Assembly (NCBI GenBank): GCA_025362495.1
Contig: JANYGI010000079.1
Span: 1-64,000 of the forward strand
Direction: 5' to 3'
DNA from: Byssovorax sp.
GTDB lineage: Bacteria > Myxococcota_A > Polyangia > Polyangiales > Polyangiaceae
DNA: 64,000 bases
The notes beneath the pieces were generated by a model, which was not told the DNA's origin, searched no databases, and saw only the letters and a program-made list of their open reading frames with translations. Positions within the stretch are counted from its first letter, which is position 1; each line of letters starts with the position of its first letter. This document shows, in pieces, positions 37,987-46,852 of the stretch. The position numbers were made by a program, and so were the translations under genes.

Positions 37987-38580
37987 GTGGCGCATCGACG
38001 GAGGTCACGCGCCGGCGACACACCGGCGCGCAGCGGCTGGGCCGAGATCCTCGCGCTGAGCGAGCGCCTCGGCGGGTCGACATCGCTCCTCCCGGAGGCC
38101 ATCGCCGATCGCGCCATGGTCCTCGGCCTCTCCCACGAAATCCTCGGCGAATCCGGCCTCGTCTGGTGCGGCCGACTCCTGCTCATCCACGCCGGGCTCA
38201 CCACCGAAGGCCGCACCGGCTTCGCGCTGCCGGTCGCGCAGTACCTCGCCCCGAAGTACGGTTACGCCCCCGAGCGGACGACGCTCGCGCGGCAACGCGT
38301 GCTCGCCATCCTCACCCACCTCTCCCGCCTCGCCCGCGCCGCGCGCGAAGCCGGTCATCGCTACCTCGCCTTCGACAGGCTCACCGCGCTCGATATCTAC
38401 ATCGCCGCCGCGCTCAACACCTTCGCTCCGCTCCCCCACGATCTCTGCCCCATGCGCCCCGCCCTGCGCGCCGCGTTCGAGAGCGTCGAGCCCGATCTGC
38501 GCGCCGCCGTCACGCCGGAGCTGCTGGAGCACCGCGACTTCATCTATCGCGAGCACCTCGGCCTGCCGATGGAGCTCTAG
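37987..38580 (+). pseudogene. Truncated glutathione S-transferase-like gene (C-terminal domain only)
   Basis: The frame holds an alpha-helical GST C-terminal domain (SGWAEILALSERLGGSTSLLPE, then YLAFDRLTALDIYIAAALNTFAPLP and FIYREHLGLPMEL). The N-terminal thioredoxin-like half, which carries the glutathione site, is absent. The upstream sequence is instead the promoter region of the divergent RCC1 pseudogene. The only start is a GTG at 37987 without a ribosome site. The best reading is a gene fragment left by rearrangement. Expression as a short helical protein cannot be excluded. Confidence 0.7.
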
Positions 38581-38671
38581 CCCCGTTGGCGTCGGTCAGC
38601 TCCTGCGGCCGCGGTCCAGCGCCGGAGCTCCTGGCCGCTGCACAGCGCGGAGCGGGCGACGACGTGCGGGC

Positions 38672-39412
38672 TCATGCCGCTGCATAGTCCCCGTACCGTC
38701 GGCGGTTGATGTGCTGAAACGCGAGGACGATATGGTCCTTCGGAATTCCGGCCGCTTCGAGGTCGCGCGCCACGCCTCGCTCCGTGCCGTCGTGTTGAAT
38801 CCAGATCTTGCCATCGAGGATGTCGACGTGGAGGAGCGGCGCGTGAACACGCTTGTGCCCGTCCCACCCCACCGCCATGAGCAGATAATGATCCTGCGCG
38901 CGGTCGAACACGGTGTAGAGCGCGACTTCCCCGTACGACACGGGCACGCGGGTCTCCTCGGTCAGAATGCCTTCGATCAGGTCTCGCCACTCAGCGGGGG
39001 TGTCCACAGGATGATCCTTTCTTCTGCGGGGTCGAAGCAGAATCACGCGGTCCAGCGCGTGCGCGAGCGCCGTCTCTCCGATCGGCTCCTGAAACAGCGT
39101 ATTCCACACGTCGTCGGGCACGGCCAGGAAGAGCAGGCGGCCGGGATCCTGACCGGCGAGCAGCGCGCGGTAGAGCACGTGCTGGCCCATGGCCTGCTCC
39201 AGGGCGTCGACGTCGGACGGACCGCTGAACGTCTTCACTTCCACCGCGATGCGCAGCGACCCCTTTTCTGCGGCGAGCAGCCGCTCTGCGCCGAGATCGA
39301 CGTAGAGGCTGCGGCGGCCCGAGGTCAGCCGGAGGGGATCGTGCGTGATCGTCCACCCATCACGAACCAGCGCGTTCCTCGCGGCGTTGTGGAGGCGATC
39401 TCGTGCAGGCAT
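38672..39412 (-). CDS. Fused XisH-XisI protein
   Basis: The ATG at 39412 gives 246 residues. Residues 1-125 match XisH: MPARDRLHNAARNALVRDGW, LYVDLGAERLLAAEK and IAVEVKTFSGPSDVDALEQA. Asp39, Glu58 and Lys60 fit a PD-(D/E)XK nuclease fold. Residues 137-246 match XisI: VSYGEVALYTVFDRAQDHYLL, VGWDGHKRVHAPLLHVDI, GKIWIQHDGTE and GIPKDHIVLAF. In cyanobacteria xisH and xisI are adjacent separate genes, linked genetically to control of fdxN-element excision in Anabaena heterocysts. Here they are one continuous frame joined by a basic linker (LLRPRRRKDHP). No xisF recombinase or excision element is visible. It lies among decayed genes, which suggests a transferred module. Confidence 0.9.
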   Translation of the reverse strand: MPARDRLHNAARNALVRDGWTITHDPLRLTSGRRSLYVDLGAERLLAAEKGSLRIAVEVKTFSGPSDVDALEQAMGQHVLYRALLAGQDPGRLLFLAVPDDVWNTLFQEPIGETALAHALDRVILLRPRRRKDHPVDTPAEWRDLIEGILTEETRVPVSYGEVALYTVFDRAQDHYLLMAVGWDGHKRVHAPLLHVDILDGKIWIQHDGTERGVARDLEAAGIPKDHIVLAFQHINRRRYGDYAAA

Positions 39413-39570
39413 GACGTGCGATTGTCCTACGTCCGGCGGAGGGGGGAGGCAAGCGTCGCGGGGTGATCGGCCGAGCGCGCTCGAGGTCGCCCAGCAACGT
39501 CCTGCGATCGCAGGCACCACCCGGCCACCGCCGGCGCCGTCCTGCTCAGCGCGCTCCACCGGAAACGACA

Positions 39571-39610
39571 GAACCCCTCGCCGCTCCTTGTCCGGAGCCA
39601 CGAGGGGTTC
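39571..39610 (-). terminator. Strong hairpin downstream of the M15 peptidase gene
   Basis: GAACCCCTCG at 39571-39580 and CGAGGGGTTC at 39601-39610 form a perfect 10-bp stem. An inner GCTCC/GGAGC stem lies around TTGTCC. It is 36 bases past the stop at 39646. On the minus strand it is followed by CTGTCGTTTCC, a weak U-rich stretch. Confidence 0.6.
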
Positions 39611-39645
39611 GTCAAAGGCCCCTGAAAGACCCTCTCTTCACTCGA

Positions 39646-40488
39646 TCACGAGGGGTCGTCGTCGCCTTCGGTCATCTCGATCATCGCCGAGCCACCGCAG
39701 CTCGGGCCGTTGGCGAAGCCGCCGGCGGGCGAGGCCTTCATGCGCGCCTCGGTGTTCGGGCCCCACTCACCGTCGGTCGCGATCTTGTCGCCGGGGTGAT
39801 TGGCGTTCCAGAGGTGCTGGAAGGCCTTCACGTCGAGGCCCTTGTGGTTGACGGAGCCCGAGCCCGTGAAGTCGTAGTGCATCGAGTCGGAGCTGCCGAA
39901 CCACTTGAATCCATGGTTCGAGAGCGAGCTGCGCCAGGTCGCCGTCTCGCCGATATCCATCGCCAGGCCGGTCTCGTGGTTGCTGTTGCCGGGCTTCGCC
40001 ACCACGTTGATGCCGCAGCGGCCGGCCGCGCCCCACTTGTACAGCAGGTACTGCTGCGCGATGGTGCGAAGGGCCGAGTTGATCGTCATGTGCGTGCCCT
40101 TGTGCGCGTCGAGCGAGGCCACCAGCTGATCGCGAGCGGGCTTCTCCAGGAAGGGGAACACCGCGCTACCGAGGCTGAGGTTGCCGCGCGAGGGGATCTT
40201 GGCGTAGGCGCCGGCAGAGAGGCAGTTGCCCTCGGCGATGATCTGCTCGCTCAAGCCCCTCACGCTCGTCGTGCTGCAGCTATTGGAGACCGCCTGAGCG
40301 ACCGTGCCGCCGGTGACGGCGTCGCTGCCTTGCGCGGTCGCCTCGTCGGGCTCGGGACCGTCGGTCTCGGGCGTGGCGGCGCTCTCGAGCTCGTCGGGAG
40401 CCGTCGGCGCGCAGCCGACCGAACCGAGAGCCGCGATCGAGGACAGTGCAACCAAGGAGGTGAGGGAGAGGAAGGCCTGGACTCGCAT
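39646..40488 (-). CDS. M15-family D-Ala-D-Ala carboxypeptidase-like lipoprotein
   Basis: The ATG at 40488 follows AGAGGG and starts a 280-residue exported protein. The signal peptide ends in the lipobox-like IAALGSVGC, then an acidic linker. The peptidase domain has SNHETGLAMDIG (SxHxxGxAxD, with His and Asp as zinc ligands) and MHYDF with the third ligand. RTIAQQYLLYKWG is also typical of VanY/D-alanyl-D-alanine carboxypeptidases. The end, VKAFQHLWNANHPGDKIATDGEWGPNT, resembles a short peptidoglycan-binding motif. It probably trims peptidoglycan peptides in the periplasm or outside the cell. A strong hairpin follows; dnaX is divergent. Confidence 0.87.
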   Translation of the reverse strand: MRVQAFLSLTSLVALSSIAALGSVGCAPTAPDELESAATPETDGPEPDEATAQGSDAVTGGTVAQAVSNSCSTTSVRGLSEQIIAEGNCLSAGAYAKIPSRGNLSLGSAVFPFLEKPARDQLVASLDAHKGTHMTINSALRTIAQQYLLYKWGAAGRCGINVVAKPGNSNHETGLAMDIGETATWRSSLSNHGFKWFGSSDSMHYDFTGSGSVNHKGLDVKAFQHLWNANHPGDKIATDGEWGPNTEARMKASPAGGFANGPSCGGSAMIEMTEGDDDPS

Positions 40489-40678
40489 GGCGTCCCTCTG
40501 AGCAGGCGGCGTGCCACCCGGGATCCACTGGATAGCCAGACAATTCGCCGACGAGGGCCCCTGGTTCACGGACCGTCCAGGGGGATCCCCGGTCCATCAG
40601 CGACGAGGTAGGACATCGGTTCCAGCCCGCCGGCCGCGGACCCAGACGCCCCCTCGTGGATCTGCTAGGTCCACGCCC

Positions 40679-42778
40679 GTGAGCTACGTCGTTCTCGCGC
40701 GCAAGTGGCGTCCGCAATCGTTCCAGGACCTGATCGGGCAGGAGCACGTCTCCACCACGATCGGCAACGCGATCGCCCAGAACCGGGTGGCTCATGCCTT
40801 CCTGTTCACCGGCGTCCGCGGCGTCGGCAAGACGACGAGCGCGCGCATCCTGGCCAAAGCGCTCAACTGCGCGAACGGCCCCACGGCCACGCCCTGCCAG
40901 GTGTGCCCGCAGTGCACCGAGATCACCATCGGCGCCGACGTCGACGTCCAGGAGATCGACGGCGCCAGCTACAACGGCATCGACCAGGTGCGCGATCTCC
41001 AGTCGAGCTTGCCGTACCGGCCCGCGCGCGATCGCTTCAAGATCTACATCGTGGACGAGGTCCACATGCTCTCCGTGCCGGCCTGGAACGCCTTCCTGAA
41101 GACGCTGGAAGAGCCCCCGCCGCACGTGAAATTCATCTTCGCGACGACCGAGGTCCACAAGGTCCCGGTCACGATCTTGAGCCGCTGCCAGCGCTACGAC
41201 TTCAAGATGATCACCGCGCAGATGATCGCGGGGCGCCTGCGTTACGTGCTCGATCAAGAGGGCGTCGGCGCCGAGGATCCCGCCATCGCCGCCATCGCGC
41301 GCGAGGCGGCGGGCAGCATGCGCGACGCGATGAGCTTGCTCGATCAAGTCATCGCCTGGGTCGGCCCGGGCGGCGAGAAGCTCACGGCCGAAGGGGTCGC
41401 GCGGGTGCTCGGCGTGGCCGATCGCGTCGTGCTCCACCGCCTCGCCGAGGCCGTGCTCGACGGCAACGCGGGCGAGGCCGTGCGCATCGTCGGCGACCTG
41501 GCGCGCGAGGGCTACGATCTGCCCCACGTGGCGCGCGATTTCCTCTCGCACCTGCGCGATCTGGTGATCGCCAAGGTCTCCGACAACCCGGCGCCGCTGC
41601 TCGATCTGGCCGACGAAGAGATCGGCGACGTGAAGGCCCTCGCGGCGCGATCGAGCGTCGATGATCTCACGCGGCTCCACCAGGGCTTCTCGAAGTCGTT
41701 CGACGACGTCGTGCGCAGCGGACAGCCCCGCGCCGCGCTCGAGATGACGCTGGTGCGTCTCGCGCGGCGCCCGCCGCTGCTCCCCGTCGACGAGCTCTTG
41801 CGGCGCCTCGGCGATCTCGAGCGACGGCTCGGCGGCAGCGGCGGTGGTGGTCCGCCCGGCGGCGCAGGCGCTCCGCAGAACCGCGGCCCCGCGCCCGGTG
41901 GCGGAGGTGGTCAGTCGCCGGGCGGCGGCGGTGGTCCGGCCCCCGGCGGTCAACGACGTCAGTACGGCGGCGCGGGCGCGACCAACGAGGCGGCTCCTTC
42001 GGCGCCAATCGAACCTCCACCTGCGCCGGTAACCCCACCACCGGCTCCGGCGCCCATCACCGCGAAAGCGGCGGTGTTCGTGGCGCCCACGCCCGCTCCA
42101 GCTCCTGCCCCTGCGGTCTTCACGGCACCTGCCGCTCCCGCAAACGCACCTGCGTTTGCGGCGCCGCCCTCGGCGCGCCCGGCCACACCGCTCGCTCAAC
42201 CGACCTCGACGGCGCCGGCGGGGCGACCCAACGTGAGCGGCGGTATCCCCGCATCGCAGTTCATCGCGCCGACCAACCAGCAGGCGCCCCGGCGCCCCTC
42301 GGCGCCTCCGCCGCCGGCCTTCATGACGAAGCCGGACGCCGCGCCCCCACCGTCGCTGCGACCGAGCTTCAACTTCAACGTGGAAGCCTGGCGCGGCGTC
42401 CTCGACCGTGTCCGCCCCCTCAACGGGAACCTCGCCGTGACGCTCGAGCTCGTCGGCGTGCTTCATTTCACGGCCGATCGCGTCGAGCTGACCTACGAAG
42501 CCCACGAGTTCCACGTCATCGATCTCGTCACCGAGGCCTCCGCGAGAGACACCCTCGGCGCGGCCCTCCGCGCCCACTTCGGCCGCGCGCCGGAGCTGGT
42601 CTTCAGCACGACGACCGCCAAGAGCGGCACCATCTCTCAGGTGCTGAGCGCCGAGAAGAAGGCCAAGCTCGACGCGCAGCGCCGCGGCGTGGCCGAGCAT
42701 CCGCTGGTGGCGGCGGCGATAGAGCTCCTCGGCGCCGAGCTGCGCGACGTCAAGCTCTCTGCGGACGCCGAGGGCTGA
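40679..42778 (+). CDS. dnaX: DNA polymerase III subunit gamma/tau
   Basis: The start is GTG at 40679, giving 699 residues beginning MSYVVLARKWRPQSFQDLIGQ, the near-universal DnaX start. Walker A is GVRGVGKTTS, the zinc Cys cluster spans CANGPTATPCQVCPQC and the Walker B region is IYIVDEVHML. The SRC motif ILSRCQRYDF and the collar domain (MRDAMSLLDQVIAW) are present. A long Pro/Ala/Gly-rich linker (about residues 385-560) precedes a C-terminal tau-like domain. It is the clamp-loader motor of the replisome. The usual downstream ybaB-recR genes are not here but 12 kb away. It converges with the GH1 gene. Confidence 0.97.
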   Translation: MSYVVLARKWRPQSFQDLIGQEHVSTTIGNAIAQNRVAHAFLFTGVRGVGKTTSARILAKALNCANGPTATPCQVCPQCTEITIGADVDVQEIDGASYNGIDQVRDLQSSLPYRPARDRFKIYIVDEVHMLSVPAWNAFLKTLEEPPPHVKFIFATTEVHKVPVTILSRCQRYDFKMITAQMIAGRLRYVLDQEGVGAEDPAIAAIAREAAGSMRDAMSLLDQVIAWVGPGGEKLTAEGVARVLGVADRVVLHRLAEAVLDGNAGEAVRIVGDLAREGYDLPHVARDFLSHLRDLVIAKVSDNPAPLLDLADEEIGDVKALAARSSVDDLTRLHQGFSKSFDDVVRSGQPRAALEMTLVRLARRPPLLPVDELLRRLGDLERRLGGSGGGGPPGGAGAPQNRGPAPGGGGGQSPGGGGGPAPGGQRRQYGGAGATNEAAPSAPIEPPPAPVTPPPAPAPITAKAAVFVAPTPAPAPAPAVFTAPAAPANAPAFAAPPSARPATPLAQPTSTAPAGRPNVSGGIPASQFIAPTNQQAPRRPSAPPPPAFMTKPDAAPPPSLRPSFNFNVEAWRGVLDRVRPLNGNLAVTLELVGVLHFTADRVELTYEAHEFHVIDLVTEASARDTLGAALRAHFGRAPELVFSTTTAKSGTISQVLSAEKKAKLDAQRRGVAEHPLVAAAIELLGAELRDVKLSADAEG

Positions 42779-42805
42779 GCGAGCCCGGCCTTTCAGCTCA
42801 CTGCG

Positions 42806-44422
42806 TCACTGCGCCGTCTCCGCCGTCATAGGCCCGCTCCCACCGTACTTGTTCCGCTGCTCGGCCGTGAGGCTGTGGGCGCCGGCGATCTGGCCGAGCA
42901 CCGTCGCCCCCTCCGTCGCGGTGCGCGCGTAGGTCTTGAAATCCACGCTGTAGAGGCCGAATCGCGGCGTGTAGCCCGACGCCCACTCGAAGTTGTCGTA
43001 GGTGCTCCAGTGGTAATAGCCGCGCACGTCGACGCCCTCCTGACGGGCCTTGTCGATCGACTCCAGCGCTCGCACGATCGCCTCGGCGCGGCGCGTGCCC
43101 ACCGTCGTGGCGATACCGGCCTCGGTCACCGCCAGCGGGAGATCGGGCCAGCGCTTCCCGAAGTCGGCGAGCACCGTGTAGAGGCCCTCGGGGTGATACT
43201 CGTAGTTCATCGCCGGGACGCGGAACGTGGGATCGATTGGCGGGACGCAGGCGCCGAAATCGAAGATGTCGTAACAGGGCGTCAGGTTCAACACCGGGAT
43301 GAGCGGCGTCGCCGCCGTCACGCCGGCGCGGAAATAGTACTGCACGCCGAGCCAGTCGAGCGTGCCTTTCCACTCCGGGTGCGGCTCGTCGAGCTTGCCG
43401 TCGAGATCGCTGTCGAAGGAGCCCTGACGGAGGGCCTCCACGAACAGGTACTCGTACACCCAGAGCAGCCGATCGCGCGCGGCGACATCGACCTTGACCT
43501 CGCTGACCTTGCCGCTGCGGGCGGGGACCCACTCCTGCGCTCCGTGGGTGAAGCCGACGCTCGCCGCCACGCCGTCGCCGTCGGCGTCGATGGTGTCGGC
43601 CTCCTTGATGGCCTTGTACATCGCCGCATGAGCCGCGATGTAGTTCTTCATCGCCAGGCCGAGGTGCTCCTGCACCTTGTCGTCGATGATCGCCGATTTC
43701 CCGGGCGGGCTCGATCCGACACCGTACGACGCGAGCAGGTAGTTCACCGGCTCGTTCACGGTGCACCACTCGTCGACCCGGTCGCCGAAGCGCGCAGCCA
43801 GCAGCCGCGCGTGATCGGCCAGCTCCTTCACCACGAGCGGGCCGCCCACCGCGTTGTCGAGGCCGCAGAGGTTCTTGTCGCCGGGGCCGCCGGCGCAGGC
43901 GCGGTCGCGCGGATCGTCGATCCACACCGGGTTGGAGAAGTGATGAATGGTGACCATCGGCCGGATGTGGTGGGCCACGAGGGCGTCGAGGAGCTTGCTG
44001 TAATGGTCGAGCGCCGCCTCGTCGATCTGGTCGCGCACCGGCTCGATCCGGGCCCATTCCATGCTGAAGCGGTACGAGTCGAGGTGCATCTCGGCCAGCA
44101 GATCGATGTCGGCGATCGAGAGCGAGTAGCCCTTCGAGGCGTCGCCGACAAAGGTGCCTTTGCCGAGCCCCTGAGGCGCAGGCGCCGTCCACAGGTACCA
44201 GTCCGTCGCGGGGTTACTGTCCTCGATCTGGGTCGCCGCCGTCGACGCCCCGAAGCGGAAGCTGCCTTTGCCCGACATCGCCGAGGTGCTGCCCATCGCG
44301 GGCCAGGCGATGGTGCTGGGCCCCGCGTCGACGGGCGGCGCGGTCGTCTCGCCGCTCGAGCACCCGAACGTGAGCGAGGCGACCGCCGGGAGGACCAACC
44401 GAGCGAAGGAGGAACGACGCAT
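42806..44422 (-). CDS. Glycoside hydrolase family 1 lipoprotein (beta-glucosidase-like)
   Basis: The 538 residues begin with a signal peptide ending SLTFGCSSG, a probable lipobox. The GH1 barrel has FRFGASTAATQIED, YRFSMEWARIEP, WCTVNEPVNYLL with acid/base Glu224 and LPLAVTEAGI with nucleophile Glu434. HHFSNPVWIDD and VRGYYHWSTYDNFEWASGY are also diagnostic. Two DxDxDG-like loops (DADGDG at 279-284, DSDLDG at 338-343) interrupt the barrel and resemble calcium-binding loops. It probably hydrolyses beta-glycosides at the outer membrane. The lipidated form is unusual among GH1 enzymes, which are mostly cytoplasmic. It is divergent from the DUF4349 operon. Confidence 0.92.
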   Translation of the reverse strand: MRRSSFARLVLPAVASLTFGCSSGETTAPPVDAGPSTIAWPAMGSTSAMSGKGSFRFGASTAATQIEDSNPATDWYLWTAPAPQGLGKGTFVGDASKGYSLSIADIDLLAEMHLDSYRFSMEWARIEPVRDQIDEAALDHYSKLLDALVAHHIRPMVTIHHFSNPVWIDDPRDRACAGGPGDKNLCGLDNAVGGPLVVKELADHARLLAARFGDRVDEWCTVNEPVNYLLASYGVGSSPPGKSAIIDDKVQEHLGLAMKNYIAAHAAMYKAIKEADTIDADGDGVAASVGFTHGAQEWVPARSGKVSEVKVDVAARDRLLWVYEYLFVEALRQGSFDSDLDGKLDEPHPEWKGTLDWLGVQYYFRAGVTAATPLIPVLNLTPCYDIFDFGACVPPIDPTFRVPAMNYEYHPEGLYTVLADFGKRWPDLPLAVTEAGIATTVGTRRAEAIVRALESIDKARQEGVDVRGYYHWSTYDNFEWASGYTPRFGLYSVDFKTYARTATEGATVLGQIAGAHSLTAEQRNKYGGSGPMTAETAQ

Positions 44423-44492
44423 CTCCCCTTTGTATCACCGGAACGCCCGACGGTAGTAAGGTCCTCGCTTCTGATCCGTTCCAGGGGGCCCA

Positions 44493-45521
44493 ATGGATAT
44501 GTCGTTCCTTCATCCACGATCACCCGCCATGCGCCGCTTCGCCGCGGCGCTGGCGCACCTGGCCGCGCTCCAGCTCGTCACGGGCTGCGGCGCGGCGACC
44601 ATGCCGGCGGAGGCGCCGTCGATGCCTCAGGCGTCCATGGGCGCCCCCACGCAGCCGTCGATGCCGGCGCCCGCCGCGATGGCCCCGCCGCCGATGGCCC
44701 CGTCGCCGAACGCCGAGGCCATGTACGACATGGCGCCCTCCGCGCCGAGCCCCGGCCGGCCCGCGTCGAGAGCGCCCTCCAGCGCCGGGGCCACCGCGAA
44801 GAGGGGGCCCGCGCCCGCGCGCCCGCCGCCGCCCCCCGCAAAGGGATCTTCGCCCGCAAAGGCCCCTCCGCCGGCAAAGACGGCCGGAGCGCCGGGCGCC
44901 GGCGACAAGGCCGCTGCCGACGCCGAGAGGGCCGCCGGCCCCGCGGCCCCGCTCCTCATCTACGTGGGCGATCTCTCGATGATGGTCGCCGACGAGATCG
45001 TCTTGCCGAAGACGATTGACACCATCATCGACACCGCCGAGTCGCTCGGCGGCTACCTCGCCGGTCGCAAAGACACCAGCGTCCAGGTGCGCGTACCCTC
45101 GTCCCGCTTCCGCGAGAGCCTCCAGCTGCTCGAGAAGATCGGCGAGGTCACCCATCGATCGGTGACCGCGGACGACGTCTCCGAGCAGTACAGCGATCTC
45201 GAAGTGCGCTTGACCAACCTCAAGGCCACCCAGAAGCGATTGCACGAGTTCCTGGCCAAGTCGGGCACCATCGCCGACATGCTCACCATCGGGAACGAGC
45301 TCGAGCGCGTCTCCGGCGAGATCGAGGCGATCGAGGGGAAAATGCGCTTCCTCCGCTCGCGCGCGGCGTTCTCCGTGGTCACGGTCAACCTGGCTGTCCG
45401 GCCCAAGCAGGCCGTCGTGGTCGCGAAGACCGATCTGCCGCCCCCGCCTCCGCGCGAGCTCGCGCTCCCGATCGACTGGCTCTCTCGCGTGGGCCTCGAC
45501 TCGCTCCTCAACCTGCGCTGA
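44493..45521 (+). CDS. DUF4349 domain lipoprotein
   Basis: AGGGGG lies 6 bases before the ATG at 44493; an in-frame ATG at 44529 gives a cleaner signal peptide, so the start is open. The lipobox is LQLVTGC. A Pro/Ala/Met-rich linker runs to about residue 145. DUF4349 follows with LIYVGDLSMMVADEIVLPKTIDTIIDTAESLGGYLAG, VQVRVPSSRF and a long coiled helix (LEVRLTNLKATQKRLHEFLAKSGTIADMLTIGNELERVSGEIE). The C-terminus has VTVNLAV. The domain's function is unknown; many members are membrane anchored. The next gene starts 11 bases later, so they form an operon. Confidence 0.87.
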   Translation: MDMSFLHPRSPAMRRFAAALAHLAALQLVTGCGAATMPAEAPSMPQASMGAPTQPSMPAPAAMAPPPMAPSPNAEAMYDMAPSAPSPGRPASRAPSSAGATAKRGPAPARPPPPPAKGSSPAKAPPPAKTAGAPGAGDKAAADAERAAGPAAPLLIYVGDLSMMVADEIVLPKTIDTIIDTAESLGGYLAGRKDTSVQVRVPSSRFRESLQLLEKIGEVTHRSVTADDVSEQYSDLEVRLTNLKATQKRLHEFLAKSGTIADMLTIGNELERVSGEIEAIEGKMRFLRSRAAFSVVTVNLAVRPKQAVVVAKTDLPPPPPRELALPIDWLSRVGLDSLLNLR

Positions 45522-45532
45522 ACGAGGCCATC

Positions 45533-46006
45533 ATGAAGCTCGGAACACCGCTCTCGATCGTCATCCTCGCCGCGTCCCTGCTCGCCACGGCCTGCGGGCC
45601 CAGCGTCGCCCTGCAGGCGCCGCCCGGCTTCGCCGTGCTGCCGAAGCAGACAGAGTATCTCTACCGCGCCGCCAGCGCCAACGGCGTGGTGCTCGCCGTC
45701 CGCGTCGCGGACAACAAGCCGACAGGCAACCTCGACTTCTGGGCCGACGTGCTCGATCGCCAGCTCCAGCAGGTGGCCTACAAGCCCGATGGCAAGCCCG
45801 AAGACGTGAAGTCGGCGTCCGGCGTCCCCGGCCGCCGGATGAAGTACACGCGGGAAAACCAGGGCCGCACGTTCCGTTACTGGATCACGGTGTTCGTCAC
45901 CGAGAGCCGGGTGTTCTTCGTCGAGGCCGGCGGCGATCAGGACCGCTTCAAGGGCAAGGCCCTCGAGACGATCCAGAAGGCCAGCGACTCGGCGACGTTC
46001 GGCTGA
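45533..46006 (+). CDS. Small lipoprotein of unknown function
   Basis: The 157 residues start MKLGTPLSIVILAASLLATACGPS, a signal peptide and lipobox. A compact domain follows with PPGFAVLPKQTEYLYRAASANGVVLAVRVADN, WADVLDRQLQQVAYKP and FRYWITVFVTESRVFFVEAGG. Alternating strands and one helix suggest a small alpha/beta domain; I do not recognise a named family. It follows the DUF4349 gene by 11 bases and ends at a strong bidirectional hairpin, so the two form a two-gene operon. Confidence 0.8.
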   Translation: MKLGTPLSIVILAASLLATACGPSVALQAPPGFAVLPKQTEYLYRAASANGVVLAVRVADNKPTGNLDFWADVLDRQLQQVAYKPDGKPEDVKSASGVPGRRMKYTRENQGRTFRYWITVFVTESRVFFVEAGGDQDRFKGKALETIQKASDSATFG

Positions 46007-46028
46007 TCACGTCACCCTGCAAAAAGGA

Positions 46029-46068
46029 GCGGGCAACGCGGGGTGGTAATCCACACCCGGTTGCCCGT
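46029..46068. terminator. Bidirectional terminator between convergent genes
   Basis: CGGGCAAC and GTTGCCCG form an 8-bp outer stem, with an inner GGGTGG/CCACACCC stem around TAAT. GTTTGA follows on the plus strand and AAAAAGG precedes it at about 46021, giving a U-run on the minus strand. It lies between the 45533 (plus) and 46163 (minus) genes. Confidence 0.75.
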
Positions 46069-46162
46069 TTGACGTCGACTGACATCCTCCAGGGAGCTGT
46101 CGGTGATTTCGTCGAGGTGGGTGGCGCCCGGCGCGCCCGCATCGGCGAAAAGCACCAGTCTG

Positions 46163-46699
46163 CTACTTGTCCATCATGTGGCACTCGAAGCAGCCGAAGC
46201 CCTTCTGCGTGGCCGGATCGTAGGGCGCCTCGCCCTGCAGCTTCGCCATCTCGGGGACGACCTTCTCCATCATGAACTTGGTCGCGGCGGCCGTCTTGCC
46301 CATGTGCTTGGCGAAGTGATCCGCCGGGTTGAGCTTGACGATCGAGTCGCTCGGCATGGCGAACTTGCCCTGCTTCGCGCCCGGACCGTGGCAGGTGCCA
46401 CAGTTCATGTCCTTGTACTGCTCGGCGCTGAACGACTGGAAGAGGGCCGACATCTTCGGCTGGATGACCGTCTTCATGTGAGTCATCTTCTGCTCGTGAC
46501 TCATCTTTTCCCAGCCGACGGTGTCGGCCGCGGGCGCCTTGTCGGCGCCGGCCGCCGGAGCGCCGCTCGCCGCGGGGGCGCCGGTGTCCGCCGGGGGCGC
46601 GGCCTTGACGTCCGGCGTCGCCGGACCACACCCGAGGCTCGCGCTCAGCGCGAAAAATGCAACGATACTGAAACCACCAAGTCGACCGAGAACGTTCAT
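46163..46699 (-). CDS. Two-CxxCH lipoprotein (putative di-heme c-type cytochrome)
   Basis: The ATG at 46699 gives 178 residues. The signal peptide ends FFALSASLGCGP, followed by an Ala/Pro linker to about residue 60. The mature part has heme motifs CGTCHGPG and FGCFECHMMD, plus several His and Met (MTHMKTVIQPKMSALFQSF, HFAKHMGKTA, TKFMMEKVVPEM) that could be axial ligands. The spacing of about 70 residues between the motifs and the mainly helical sequence suggest a small periplasmic electron carrier. The gene is alone, convergent with the lipoprotein operon; no redox partner is adjacent. Confidence 0.85.
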   Translation of the reverse strand: MNVLGRLGGFSIVAFFALSASLGCGPATPDVKAAPPADTGAPAASGAPAAGADKAPAADTVGWEKMSHEQKMTHMKTVIQPKMSALFQSFSAEQYKDMNCGTCHGPGAKQGKFAMPSDSIVKLNPADHFAKHMGKTAAATKFMMEKVVPEMAKLQGEAPYDPATQKGFGCFECHMMDK

Positions 46700-46852
46700 G
46701 CGCACGATGATGCCTTGAAATCCGTCCTGGCGTCCAATCGATAAGTTCGATGCCGCCGTTCGGATTGCTGGATACCCCCGATGCGGGTTCCGCGACGGCA
46801 CCCATCCGACTCACCGCCGCTGCGCTTCCGCGGCGCCGTGGCCTGCCTGGCG

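Noticed and set aside
38577-38671. Possible attachment site or excision target beside the fused XisHI gene
   Set aside because: No direct repeats, tRNA gene or recombinase were found in the flanking few kilobases.
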